NCBI GenBank assembly: GCA_964621225.1
Contig: CAZULK010000021.1
Location: forward strand, 1 to 29,563
Direction: 5' to 3'
Length of the DNA stretch: 29,563 bases
DNA from: CAYNUJ01 sp964621225
GTDB taxonomy: Bacteria > Bacteroidota > Ignavibacteria > Ignavibacteriales > Melioribacteraceae
Of this stretch, positions 8,796 to 16,057 are shown one piece after another; within the stretch, counting starts at the first letter, position 1, and each line of letters opens with the position of its first letter. A model generated the notes under the pieces. The model was not told where the DNA came from, did no database searches, and was given only the letters and a program-made list of their open reading frames with translations. The translations under genes were made by a program, and so were the position numbers.

Positions 8796-10184
8796 ATGAA
8801 TAATAGTGGTAACATACTGATAGTAGACGACGAAGAATTCATTCAACTGAATTTGAAAAACATTCTTTCCGAAGAGAACTTTAATATTTTTGTCGAAAAT
8901 AACGGAAAGAGCGCTTTGTCAATAATCGAACAAGAGCAGATCGATTTGGCTTTCCTAGATCTTAATCTTCCCGATATGCATGGTTTGGAAGTGCTTAAGC
9001 GGATAAAACAAGTTCAACCTGAGATGCTCGTAATTATAATGACCGGTTATGCTTCGGTAGAGTCGGCTGTTGATGCAATAAAATTGGGCGCATATGATTA
9101 CATAAAGAAACCATTTAAAGCAGATGCAATTAAACTTATAACCAAGCTGGGGTTCGATGCGCTAAATCTCAAAAGAAAAGTAAAACAACTTGAAGATGAA
9201 AGGCATAAAGGGAAAACCCTGGACTCTATCCTCGGCAATTCAGAAGCCATTAACGAAGTGAAAGAACAAATTAAAGAGTATGCAAAGTATGAAACAGAAA
9301 CAGTATTGATAACGGGCGAATCCGGTTCCGGAAAGGAATTGGCCGGAATGGCAATACATTATCTTTCTCCCAGGGCAGATAAGGAATTCGTAGAAATTAA
9401 TTGTGCTTCAATACCGGATAATCTCTTGGAAAGTGAACTCTTTGGATACGAAAAAGGTGCTTTTACGGATGCTTCCAAAGCAAAGGAAGGTCTGTTCGAA
9501 AAGGCTAACGGAGGAACTCTCTTCCTGGACGAAATTGGAGAAATGAGCTTACCACTTCAAGCTAAATTATTGAGAGTTTTGGAAAACAAGAGATTCAGGC
9601 GTTTGGGTTCTACAAAAGATAAAGAGGTTAATGTTCGTGTTATTGCAGCTACAAATAAAGATTTAATCAAAGCAATTGAAGCCGGTGAGTTTAGGCAAGA
9701 TCTCTATTTTAGGCTGGATGTATTAAGAATTTCCATGCCCCCGTTGAGGAAAAGGGGAAATGATGTTGAGCTTCTAGCAAATTATTTTCTGCACTACTTT
9801 GCCACCAAATTCGGAAAGAATATTCAAGGCTTCCACCAATCGGCTTTGGATACTATGAAAAGATACGATTGGCCGGGTAATGTTCGGGAGTTGAGAAATA
9901 TCGTAGAACGGGCATGTATCCTGGCAAAATCGGAGAGCATTCATTCGCATGATCTTTCAATCGGTAATTCTACCAATAAATCATCCGGAGAAGAAAGACT
10001 TGAAGAAGAATTACACCGGAAATCGTTTGAAGAAATTATTGAAACTGTGGAAATAAAATTGTTGGGCAAAGCATTTGATCTTGCGCAGGGTAATATATCC
10101 GAAGCAGCCAGGATATTAAAAATACCCAGGGAGACATTACGTTATAAGATTAAAAAATATAATCTTCAAATCGGCGAAAATTGA
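8796..10184 (+). CDS. Sigma-54-dependent NtrC-family response regulator
   Basis: This 462-residue activator has a receiver domain with phospho-acceptor Asp55 (LAFLDLNLPDM) and acidic pocket DDEE at 11-14. Its AAA+ domain has Walker A GESGSGKE at 174-181, the sigma-54 contact loop in the form GAFTDA, Walker B GGTLFLDEIGEM and the arginine region FRQDLYFRLDVL. A C-terminal Fis-type helix-turn-helix (about 425-457: GNISEAARILKIPRETLRYK) completes it. It would bind an upstream site, be phosphorylated by the adjacent kinase and remodel sigma-54 polymerase. The GAFTDA loop differs from the common GAFTGA but is a known natural variant. The gene ends 84 bases before a near-consensus sigma-54 promoter, its most likely target. 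Confidence 0.95.
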   Translation: MNNSGNILIVDDEEFIQLNLKNILSEENFNIFVENNGKSALSIIEQEQIDLAFLDLNLPDMHGLEVLKRIKQVQPEMLVIIMTGYASVESAVDAIKLGAYDYIKKPFKADAIKLITKLGFDALNLKRKVKQLEDERHKGKTLDSILGNSEAINEVKEQIKEYAKYETETVLITGESGSGKELAGMAIHYLSPRADKEFVEINCASIPDNLLESELFGYEKGAFTDASKAKEGLFEKANGGTLFLDEIGEMSLPLQAKLLRVLENKRFRRLGSTKDKEVNVRVIAATNKDLIKAIEAGEFRQDLYFRLDVLRISMPPLRKRGNDVELLANYFLHYFATKFGKNIQGFHQSALDTMKRYDWPGNVRELRNIVERACILAKSESIHSHDLSIGNSTNKSSGEERLEEELHRKSFEEIIETVEIKLLGKAFDLAQGNISEAARILKIPRETLRYKIKKYNLQIGEN

Positions 10185-10191
10185 CCACCTC

Positions 10192-10207
10192 CGGTGAATT
10201 TTCACCG
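10192..10207. promoter_or_regulatory. Candidate enhancer site (palindrome) for the NtrC-type regulator
   Basis: CGGTGAATTTTCACCG is an inverted repeat with perfect 7-base arms and a 2-base centre. It ends 60 bases before the -24 element of the sigma-54 promoter, about 100 bases from the predicted start of transcription, the usual place for an enhancer bound by an NtrC-family dimer. No run of T follows, so it does not look like a terminator for the regulator gene. Binding by this regulator is inference. Confidence 0.55.
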
Positions 10208-10240
10208 CATACCAATATAAATACTCCTTATTTTTAACTA

Positions 10241-10276
10241 AAAATGAGCATTTTAATCTTAAAATGTTGGCATTTT
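10241..10276. repeat. Two similar inverted repeats one above the other, 20 bp apart
   Basis: AAAATG-AG-CATTTT (10241-10254) and AAAATG-TTGG-CATTTT (10261-10276) share identical 6-base arms and start exactly 20 bases apart, about two helical turns. The second overlaps the -24 element of the sigma-54 promoter. They could be an operator or merely AT-rich coincidence. Confidence 0.35.
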
Positions 10277-10283
10277 TATTGCT
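10268..10283 (+). promoter_or_regulatory. Sigma-54 (-24/-12) promoter of the porin/liv operon
   Basis: TGGCATTTTTATTGCT matches the sigma-54 consensus TGGCAC-N5-TTGCW, with invariant GG at 10269-10270 and GC at 10281-10282 in exact spacing. Transcription would start near 10294, leaving an untranslated leader of about 40 bases before the porin ATG at 10334. A sigma-54 activator gene ends just upstream, which supports the assignment. Confidence 0.8.
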
Positions 10284-10319
10284 TGTTAGTGAAACATGCT
10301 ATTTAACCACTTACTAACA
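10284..10319. repeat. Inverted repeat across the predicted transcription start
   Basis: TGTTAGT (10284-10290) and ACTAACA (10313-10319) are perfect 7-base complements separated by 22 bases. The left arm lies upstream of the predicted start near 10294, so it would not form a hairpin in RNA from the sigma-54 promoter. If meaningful, it is more likely a DNA-level operator. Confidence 0.3.
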
Positions 10320-10333
10320 TTTAGGAGGTATAC

Positions 10334-11341
10334 ATGAAATCTGTTTCCAAATTTTTGCTGTCTACAGTAATTATTGTGCTGACTGCTTCACTGATTTATG
10401 CTCAAGACGCACCGAAACCGAGCGTAAGGCTTGGAGGTACTGTTCAGGCAATGGTAAGTACGGCTCAAACCAATGGTGATACAAGCCAATTGGGTGTGGG
10501 TTTGCGTCGTGTTCGTCTTCGTGCTTATGCTAATTTAGGGAAAAAAGTTTCCGCATTCATTCAATATTCTGCAAAAAGCAGTAAAGTGCTGGATGCAAGA
10601 ATCACTTACAAATTTTCAAAAGAATTCCAACTCAGAGTAGGTAGATTTATCGGTGCCGGTGTTAAAGGTGGCGGTTTAACTTCTCACACCAAAATTGACA
10701 TAGTTGAACGCCCGGTAACTGCACAAAAATGGGGAGCTGCTACAATTGGCGCAGATTACAGAGACTATGGTTTGGCCGTAATGGGCTCTATGTCCGGATT
10801 CAGTTATAATTTAACCTTGCATAATGGTTCAGGTGCAATGAACGTATTGGCATCTCATAAATCCATTGGTAGCAAATTTAAAAGCGGAATGGCCGTTAGT
10901 GCTATGGTTGGATTCAAACCTTCCGGAGTTAAAGGATTGGATATAGGTGGATATTTCGGACAAGGGAACAAATACTATAACGACTATTCATCATTTTCCG
11001 GTTATGTATATTATCAACCCGGTCCCTTCAGATTTAAAGGTGAATATATTTCGTGGACAAATAAAAATAATCCTACCGAAGTTACATCAAACGGATTTTA
11101 TGTATTCGGTGCATACAAGATTATGCCGAAAATCGAATTGCTAGCCCGTTTCGAACAATTTGATCCCAATGCTGATGTAACAGACGACGAAGAAACCGAT
11201 ATTACAATCGGTGCAGGTTATTCAATTTGGCCCAGCAAGTGGACTCAGGGTAAAGTTACTTTGGCTTATGTAATTCAAGGCGAAAAAGGTACAACGGTTG
11301 ACAACAACGTATTGTACGCTTTCTTCCAATTAGTATTCTAA
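10334..11341 (+). CDS. Outer-membrane beta-barrel porin
   Basis: This 335-residue protein has a signal peptide (about 1-23, ending IYAQ) and then alternating polar/apolar strands typical of a barrel (VRLGGTVQAMVS, VGLRRVRLRAYANLG, FQLRVGRFIG). It ends ...LYAFFQLVF, the terminal phenylalanine expected of a protein inserted by the Bam machinery. The layout resembles OprO/OprP-like or general porins of the FCB group, though substrate choice cannot be read. The AGGAGG ribosome binding site at 10323-10328 is strong. It is the first gene after the sigma-54 promoter and is followed by a binding protein and ABC transporter, so it probably lets the same nutrient cross the outer membrane. Confidence 0.85.
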   Translation: MKSVSKFLLSTVIIVLTASLIYAQDAPKPSVRLGGTVQAMVSTAQTNGDTSQLGVGLRRVRLRAYANLGKKVSAFIQYSAKSSKVLDARITYKFSKEFQLRVGRFIGAGVKGGGLTSHTKIDIVERPVTAQKWGAATIGADYRDYGLAVMGSMSGFSYNLTLHNGSGAMNVLASHKSIGSKFKSGMAVSAMVGFKPSGVKGLDIGGYFGQGNKYYNDYSSFSGYVYYQPGPFRFKGEYISWTNKNNPTEVTSNGFYVFGAYKIMPKIELLARFEQFDPNADVTDDEETDITIGAGYSIWPSKWTQGKVTLAYVIQGEKGTTVDNNVLYAFFQLVF

Positions 11342-11360
11342 TTTAGATAATAATTTTTAT

Positions 11361-11384
11361 CGAGGGGAATTTTATTTCCCCTCG
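11361..11384 (+). terminator. Intercistronic hairpin after the porin gene
   Basis: CGAGGGGAA (11361-11369) and TTCCCCTCG (11376-11384) form a perfect 9-base-pair stem with a 6-base loop (TTTTAT). No T-tract follows. It is therefore more likely a partial terminator or RNA-stabilising stem that makes porin mRNA more abundant than the transporter mRNA than a full stop. Confidence 0.6.
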
Positions 11385-11413
11385 TATCACTTCATAATTT
11401 GGGAGGTAAATTT

Positions 11414-12649
11414 ATGAAGCTTAAAGGTTTATTTTCGATACTCATAATTGCCGGTCTGATATTCGGACTTAATAATTGCGGCAAGAAAGAATCAGGCCCG
11501 ATTAAAATCGGTGTACTTCTCCCTCTGACCGGTTCGAAGGCAAACTTCGGTGAAATGGAAAAAAATTCCTTTGAACTTGCCAAAGAAGAAATCAATACTA
11601 ATGGCGGTGTGGATGGAAGACCGATTGAATTCGTTTATGAAGACGATACCGGGAAGCCGGACGTTGGTCGTGCTGCCGCAGAAAAACTTATAACTGTTGA
11701 GAATGTTCCACTCATTACTGGAGGATATTCATCTTCGGTAACATTTGCAGCCGCGGCAGTTGCTCAACAAAACAGAACACCTTTCTTGGTGAATACCGGT
11801 TCGGTTGATAAAATTACTGAACCTGAAGCATTCAACCTTACAACAGATGACGGGGATAAATTCTATATCTATAGACTTAATCCTCCGGTATCCGAATATG
11901 CTTCCGGTTTGGAAGGATTGTTCCAAGAAGTTGTTAAACCTTCCTCTGTTTTCATTATTCACGAAAACACAACTTTCGGTACCAAAGGTGCAACTTCGTT
12001 CAAAAAAACATGTGACAGAATGGGGATTGAAGTAAAGGGAATCGAATCCTATACCGAAGGTACGGTTGATTTCAAACCTTTGCTGTTAAATGCTAAAAAA
12101 ACAAATCCTGAAGTCATGTATATGATTTCGTACGTGATGGATGCTGCTTTATTGATGAAACAGGCAAGGGAATTGAACTTCCATCCTAAATTATTTGTTG
12201 GTGCCGGTGCCGGATATACTATGCCTGCCTTCAAAGAAAACGCAGGTAAAGCAAGCGAAAGAGTCGTTTCCGCAACTCTGTGGCATCAAACACTACCTAT
12301 TCCTGGTGCAACGGATTACTTTAACAAATACGTTAAAAAATATGGTGGCGACGGACCCGATTATCATGGAGCCGAGGCTTACGCTTCCGCTTACGTAGTT
12401 GCAGATGTTCTTACAAGATGCAACGGAGATTTTTCGAAAGAAAATATCAAAAAAGCTTTGGACGAAACCGATATGATGACAGCTTTCGGTCCGGTTAAAT
12501 TCCAAGCTTACGGTAAAAAAATTCACCAAAATAAGATGGAGACTTATGTAGTACAATGGATTAATGGTGAGTTGAAACTCATCTGGCCGAAAAACTTGGC
12601 CAATGCAGAATTTGAATATCCAATCAATTGGGATGTTGTTTGGAAATAA
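11414..12649 (+). CDS. Liv-type ABC transporter substrate-binding lipoprotein
   Basis: This 411-residue protein has a hydrophobic signal ending GLNNC, with Cys22 as probable lipidation site; asparagine before the cysteine is unusual for the classic lipobox. The mature part starts IKIGVLLPLTGSKANFG, the hallmark of LivJ/LivK-type periplasmic binding proteins, and continues with INTNGGVDGRPIEFVYEDD, VPLITGGYSS and the C-terminal VVQWINGELKLIWP. ATG 11414 is chosen over the in-frame TTG at 11399 because GGGAGG lies at the right distance before it. It would capture the substrate in the periplasm and hand it to LivHM. Branched-chain amino acids are the default guess, but amides, urea or other amino acids use the same fold. 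Confidence 0.92.
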   Translation: MKLKGLFSILIIAGLIFGLNNCGKKESGPIKIGVLLPLTGSKANFGEMEKNSFELAKEEINTNGGVDGRPIEFVYEDDTGKPDVGRAAAEKLITVENVPLITGGYSSSVTFAAAAVAQQNRTPFLVNTGSVDKITEPEAFNLTTDDGDKFYIYRLNPPVSEYASGLEGLFQEVVKPSSVFIIHENTTFGTKGATSFKKTCDRMGIEVKGIESYTEGTVDFKPLLLNAKKTNPEVMYMISYVMDAALLMKQARELNFHPKLFVGAGAGYTMPAFKENAGKASERVVSATLWHQTLPIPGATDYFNKYVKKYGGDGPDYHGAEAYASAYVVADVLTRCNGDFSKENIKKALDETDMMTAFGPVKFQAYGKKIHQNKMETYVVQWINGELKLIWPKNLANAEFEYPINWDVVWK

Positions 12650-12671
12650 AGCTCTAGCTCTTTAAGTAATT

Positions 12672-12696
12672 TGCCGCTCCCAATAGGGGGGCGGCA
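12672..12696 (+). terminator. Intercistronic hairpin between binding protein and livH
   Basis: TGCCGCTCCC (12672-12681) pairs with GGGGGCGGCA (12687-12696), giving 10 base pairs including one G-U, with loop AATAG. The G+C-rich stem stands out in AT-rich DNA. Only a weak T-poor sequence follows, so read-through into livH is expected, with the binding protein made in excess of the permease, as is common for such operons. Confidence 0.6.
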
Positions 12697-12723
12697 CCTC
12701 ATTAAAAATTTTAGGAGATTTAA

Positions 12724-13599
12724 ATGGATGTTTTCTTGCAATCTCTCGTATCAGGATTGCTAATAGGCGGACTATATGCCATCATAGGAATTGGGATGAC
12801 TTTGATTATGGGTGTGCTTAAAATAATCAACCTTGCACACGGACAAATACTAATGGTGGCAATGTACATCACATGGTCGCTTTGGCATTATGCCGGCATT
12901 GATCCTTATATTTCAATATTTATTACTATCCCGTTGGTCTTTGTTTTTGCGGAAGGATTAAGTAAATACCTGCTTCACCCTTTAATTGAAAAGGACTCCA
13001 TACTCCCGGAAAATCAAGTACTTATGACTGTAGGTATTGGAATGGTGTTGGTTGAACTCGCCCGTTCTATTTTTAGTAGCGATTACAGGTCGGTAAAAAC
13101 ATCATATACAGATTCCGCAATTCATTGGGGTGGCATTTCATTTCATGTCCCATTGGTAATTGCATTTGTTATAGCTTTGATATTAACGGTTGGATTATTT
13201 TTTCTTCTGAGCAAAACGGATTTAGGCAGATCCATTAGAGCTACTGCTCAAGACAAAGTGGCGGCAACGTTAATGGGGATAAGCGCCAGCAAAATTACAA
13301 TTCTAACTTATGGAATTGGTTCCGGATTGGATGCGGCGGCCGGTTCGCTTTTACTTCCGGTATATTACCTCTATCCCGATGTTGGGCCTATATTTACCGT
13401 TAAGGCATTTGTTATTACCATTCTCGGTGGCTTGGGTTCAACTGTTGGAGCAATCGCCGGCGGATTGGTACTTGGAATAGCCGAGACTTTCGGAGCAACT
13501 TATATTTCTCAAGGATACAGAGATGCTGTTGGACTGGTAATATTTCTGTTGGTATTGGTTTTCTTACCCGGAGGATTGAAAAGATTCACTAAAGTTTAG
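12724..13599 (+). CDS. livH: Branched-chain amino acid ABC transporter permease LivH
   Basis: This 291-residue inner-membrane protein has about eight hydrophobic segments. The start FLQSLVSGLLIGGLYAIIGI and the stretch GVLKIINLAHGQILM (residues about 31-45) are diagnostic of LivH. FVITILGGLGSTVGAIAGG near the end is the cytoplasmic coupling region conserved in this permease class. ATG follows AGGAGATTTAA. It pairs with LivM to form the channel. The gap to livM is only 8 bases, so the two are translated together. Substrate identity is shared with the binding protein and is uncertain. Confidence 0.94.
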   Translation: MDVFLQSLVSGLLIGGLYAIIGIGMTLIMGVLKIINLAHGQILMVAMYITWSLWHYAGIDPYISIFITIPLVFVFAEGLSKYLLHPLIEKDSILPENQVLMTVGIGMVLVELARSIFSSDYRSVKTSYTDSAIHWGGISFHVPLVIAFVIALILTVGLFFLLSKTDLGRSIRATAQDKVAATLMGISASKITILTYGIGSGLDAAAGSLLLPVYYLYPDVGPIFTVKAFVITILGGLGSTVGAIAGGLVLGIAETFGATYISQGYRDAVGLVIFLLVLVFLPGGLKRFTKV

Positions 13600-13607
13600 G
13601 AAGAATT

Positions 13608-14603
13608 ATGAAAGAAATTAACTTAAAATATTTTACACTAAGCAGGTTTGAACTTGTTGCATTCGGGGTTGCTCTTATTTTGCCTTTCCTTTTTTCATTT
13701 TCACCCTACATTCAAGGGTTATTAATTTTTGTATTGATCTGGGTAATTTTGGGTAGTTCATGGAATCTATTGGCCGGATTTACAGGGCAGGTTTCCTTTG
13801 GTCACGCTGCTTATTTCGGAATAGGAGCTTATGCTGCGGGTTTACCATTTTTGCATTGGAAAATTTCACCATGGTGGGGATTATTAACCGGTGGCATTGC
13901 CGCAGTTTTGTTAGGATACCTGTTGGGTGTAATTGTCTTTAGATTGAGAGGACCTTATTTTGCACTCGGTACTCTTGCTTCGGCAGAGATTCTGAGATTA
14001 ATTTTTGGTGAAGAAGAATGGCTTACTAACGGTCATAACGGAATACTATACATTACTACCTGGGTAAATAAAATACCATACTATTTAATACTACTTTTGA
14101 TAACAATTGCATGTATTATTAGCATTAAAATTGTTATGAGATCCAAAGCGGGATTTTATTTTTTATCCATAAGGGAAGATGAGGATGCAGCTAAAGCGCT
14201 TGGCATTAACACTGCAAAGTATAAAAACATTTCCATGGCGATCTCTACCTTTTGGACGGGAATGGCCGGAGCATTCTATATGATTTATATGGGATTCATC
14301 GATCCCGAGGTGGTCTTTGCACTTCATAATATTTCCATAATCACTATACTGGTTGGAATAATCGGGGGTGTTGGTACAATTTGGGGACCGCCGGTTGGAG
14401 CGGTAATTATGGTGATAGTCCAGGAATTGTTCCGCTCGGCATTCTTCGGGTTGGCACCGGAATGGGTCTCCAGAATTCACGCTTTGGTATTTGGGCTATT
14501 GGTGATATTTATAATTTTATACCTTGCCGGAGGAATAGTTGGAGACTGGGACTTGATAAGGAAAAAATTTACCCGTACAAAATCTGCGGAGGTAAAAGCA
14601 TGA
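13608..14603 (+). CDS. livM: Branched-chain amino acid ABC transporter permease LivM
   Basis: This 331-residue membrane protein is the second permease half. It shows the LivM hallmark SSWNLLAGFTGQVSFGHAAY (about residues 46-65), the LRGPYFALGTLA segment, and a cytoplasmic loop REDEDAAKALGINTAKYK that couples to the ATPases. IITILVGIIGGVGTIWGPPVGA is the equivalent of the LivH coupling stretch. The C-terminal tail is basic (RKKFTRTKSAEVKA). Its stop overlaps the livG start as ATGA, implying translational coupling. Length and topology are normal for the family. Confidence 0.94.
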   Translation: MKEINLKYFTLSRFELVAFGVALILPFLFSFSPYIQGLLIFVLIWVILGSSWNLLAGFTGQVSFGHAAYFGIGAYAAGLPFLHWKISPWWGLLTGGIAAVLLGYLLGVIVFRLRGPYFALGTLASAEILRLIFGEEEWLTNGHNGILYITTWVNKIPYYLILLLITIACIISIKIVMRSKAGFYFLSIREDEDAAKALGINTAKYKNISMAISTFWTGMAGAFYMIYMGFIDPEVVFALHNISIITILVGIIGGVGTIWGPPVGAVIMVIVQELFRSAFFGLAPEWVSRIHALVFGLLVIFIILYLAGGIVGDWDLIRKKFTRTKSAEVKA

Positions 14604-15346
14604 GCACAATTCTGGAGTTGAAAAATTTAACTAAAGCATTCGGTGGACTGGTTGCTGTTAATAATGTTTCATTCACCGTTAATGAGGGGGAAATCTTCGG
14701 GCTTATCGGTCCTAACGGGAGCGGAAAAACAACAATATTTAATCTTATCAACAATTATTATCCCGCAACATCAGGTCATGTTTATTTCAAAGGAATTGAG
14801 ATAACTCGCAGACCAACCCACGAAATTGCTAAACTTGGTATTGGAAGAACCTTTCAAAAAGTAAAGCCACTCAAAAGATTGAGTGTGGAAGAAAATGTTA
14901 TGGCTGCAGCATTTGCCCATGAAGCAACCTTCGAGGATGCTCGAAAAGTTGCCCGGGAAGTACTTGAATTCACCCATCTGATTGATATAAAAGATATGAA
15001 GGCAGGAGGATTGCCAATTGCTGGAAGGAAGAGACTCGAAATTGCCAAGGCGCTCGCTACACGTCCACAATTGCTTTTATTGGATGAAACGGCTGCAGGA
15101 TTAAACCCCGGGGAACTTGATGAAGCTATAGAAATTATCAAAAAAATCCGTGATGAATTGGGGATTACCATAATTATTGTTGAACATATCATGAAAGTTA
15201 TTATGAATATAAGCGACAGAATTCACGCAATAGCATACGGCTCAACTATTACAGAAGGTACGCCACAGGAAGTTGCTTCCCATCCAACTGTGATTGAAGC
15301 ATATCTTGGTACGGATGAGAACTTGTTGGGAGGTGTTTATGCTTGA
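14600..15346 (+). CDS. livG: Branched-chain amino acid ABC transporter ATP-binding protein LivG
   Basis: This 248-residue ATPase has Walker A GPNGSGKTT (about 37-45), a Q-loop region GRTFQKVKPLKRL, Walker B LLLLDETAAG and the switch histidine in IIVEHIM. The C-loop reads LPIAGRKRLEIA instead of LSGGQ, a divergence seen in a subset of LivG proteins. The start ATG 14600 has GGAGGT upstream and overlaps the livM stop; longer in-frame upstream extensions run through livM coding sequence and are not credible. It hydrolyses ATP on the cytoplasmic face with LivF. Confidence 0.93.
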   Translation: MSTILELKNLTKAFGGLVAVNNVSFTVNEGEIFGLIGPNGSGKTTIFNLINNYYPATSGHVYFKGIEITRRPTHEIAKLGIGRTFQKVKPLKRLSVEENVMAAAFAHEATFEDARKVAREVLEFTHLIDIKDMKAGGLPIAGRKRLEIAKALATRPQLLLLDETAAGLNPGELDEAIEIIKKIRDELGITIIIVEHIMKVIMNISDRIHAIAYGSTITEGTPQEVASHPTVIEAYLGTDENLLGGVYA

Positions 15347-16043
15347 AGTTAAAAATGTTAATATGGCTTACGGAGACCTTCAGGTTCTTTGGGATATAAA
15401 TTTTACAGTTCAAAAGGGGGAAATTGTAGTTCTGGTTGGCGCCAACGGAGCCGGAAAGTCATCAACTCTGCTCACTATTTCCGGCATTCAAAAAGTTATG
15501 TCCGGGCAAATATTGTTTGAAGGGGAAGACTTAACTAAGGTACATCCTGCCGAAATAATTTCAAGGGGAATTGTACATGTTCCCGAAGGAAGAAGATTGT
15601 TCAACGAAATGACGGTTGAAGAAAATCTGATAATGGGTTCATTGATTGGAGAAGCAAAAAAAGAAAGGTACAATACTCTTGAAGAATGCTACTCGCTTTT
15701 CCCCAGACTGAAAGAGAGAAGAAAGCAATTGGCGGGCACTTTATCCGGAGGTGAACAGCAAATGGTTGCCGTTGCTCGCGGACTGATGGCTAAACCGAAA
15801 TTACTTATGTTGGACGAGCCGAGTCTTGGATTGGCGCCGGTTCTCGTTCAAGATATTTTTGATATCGTAAAAGGAATTAATAAACAGGGGATTACGGTTC
15901 TTTTAGTTGAACAAAATGTACAGTCCACTTTACGGTTTTGCGATATGGCATATGTTTTGGAAAACGGGAAAATTGTACTTTCGGGTACAGGGAAAGAACT
16001 ATTAAATAACGATCATGTTAAAGCCGCTTATTTGGGAATTTAA
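15339..16043 (+). CDS. livF: Branched-chain amino acid ABC transporter ATP-binding protein LivF
   Basis: This 234-residue ATPase starts MLEVKNVNMAYGDLQVLWDI, the standard LivF opening. It has Walker A GANGAGKSS, the family segment VPEGRRLFNEMTVEENL, a canonical LSGGEQQMVAVARGL signature, Walker B LLMLDEPSLGLAP and the H-loop-equivalent VEQNVQ. I chose ATG 15339, preceded by GGGAGG, over the in-frame ATG 45 bases earlier, which would add 15 residues absent from the family. The start overlaps the end of livG by 8 bases. With LivG it powers the importer; because LivG has a degenerate C-loop, this subunit carries the canonical one. Confidence 0.94.
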   Translation: MLEVKNVNMAYGDLQVLWDINFTVQKGEIVVLVGANGAGKSSTLLTISGIQKVMSGQILFEGEDLTKVHPAEIISRGIVHVPEGRRLFNEMTVEENLIMGSLIGEAKKERYNTLEECYSLFPRLKERRKQLAGTLSGGEQQMVAVARGLMAKPKLLMLDEPSLGLAPVLVQDIFDIVKGINKQGITVLLVEQNVQSTLRFCDMAYVLENGKIVLSGTGKELLNNDHVKAAYLGI

Positions 16044-16057
16044 ATAGGGAGTTTAAA

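Noticed and set aside
10185..10210. Palindrome after the regulator gene as a rho-independent terminator
   Set aside because: No T-tract follows the 3' arm, and its place relative to the sigma-54 promoter suits an enhancer better.
11399..11413. TTG start giving a five-residue longer binding protein
   Set aside because: The TTG lies before and overlaps the GGGAGG ribosome binding site that serves ATG 11414, so it cannot be the start.
14381..14599. Long upstream extension of livG starting inside livM
   Set aside because: The added 73 residues are an off-frame reading of livM; ATG 14600 has a ribosome binding site and the standard family N-terminus.
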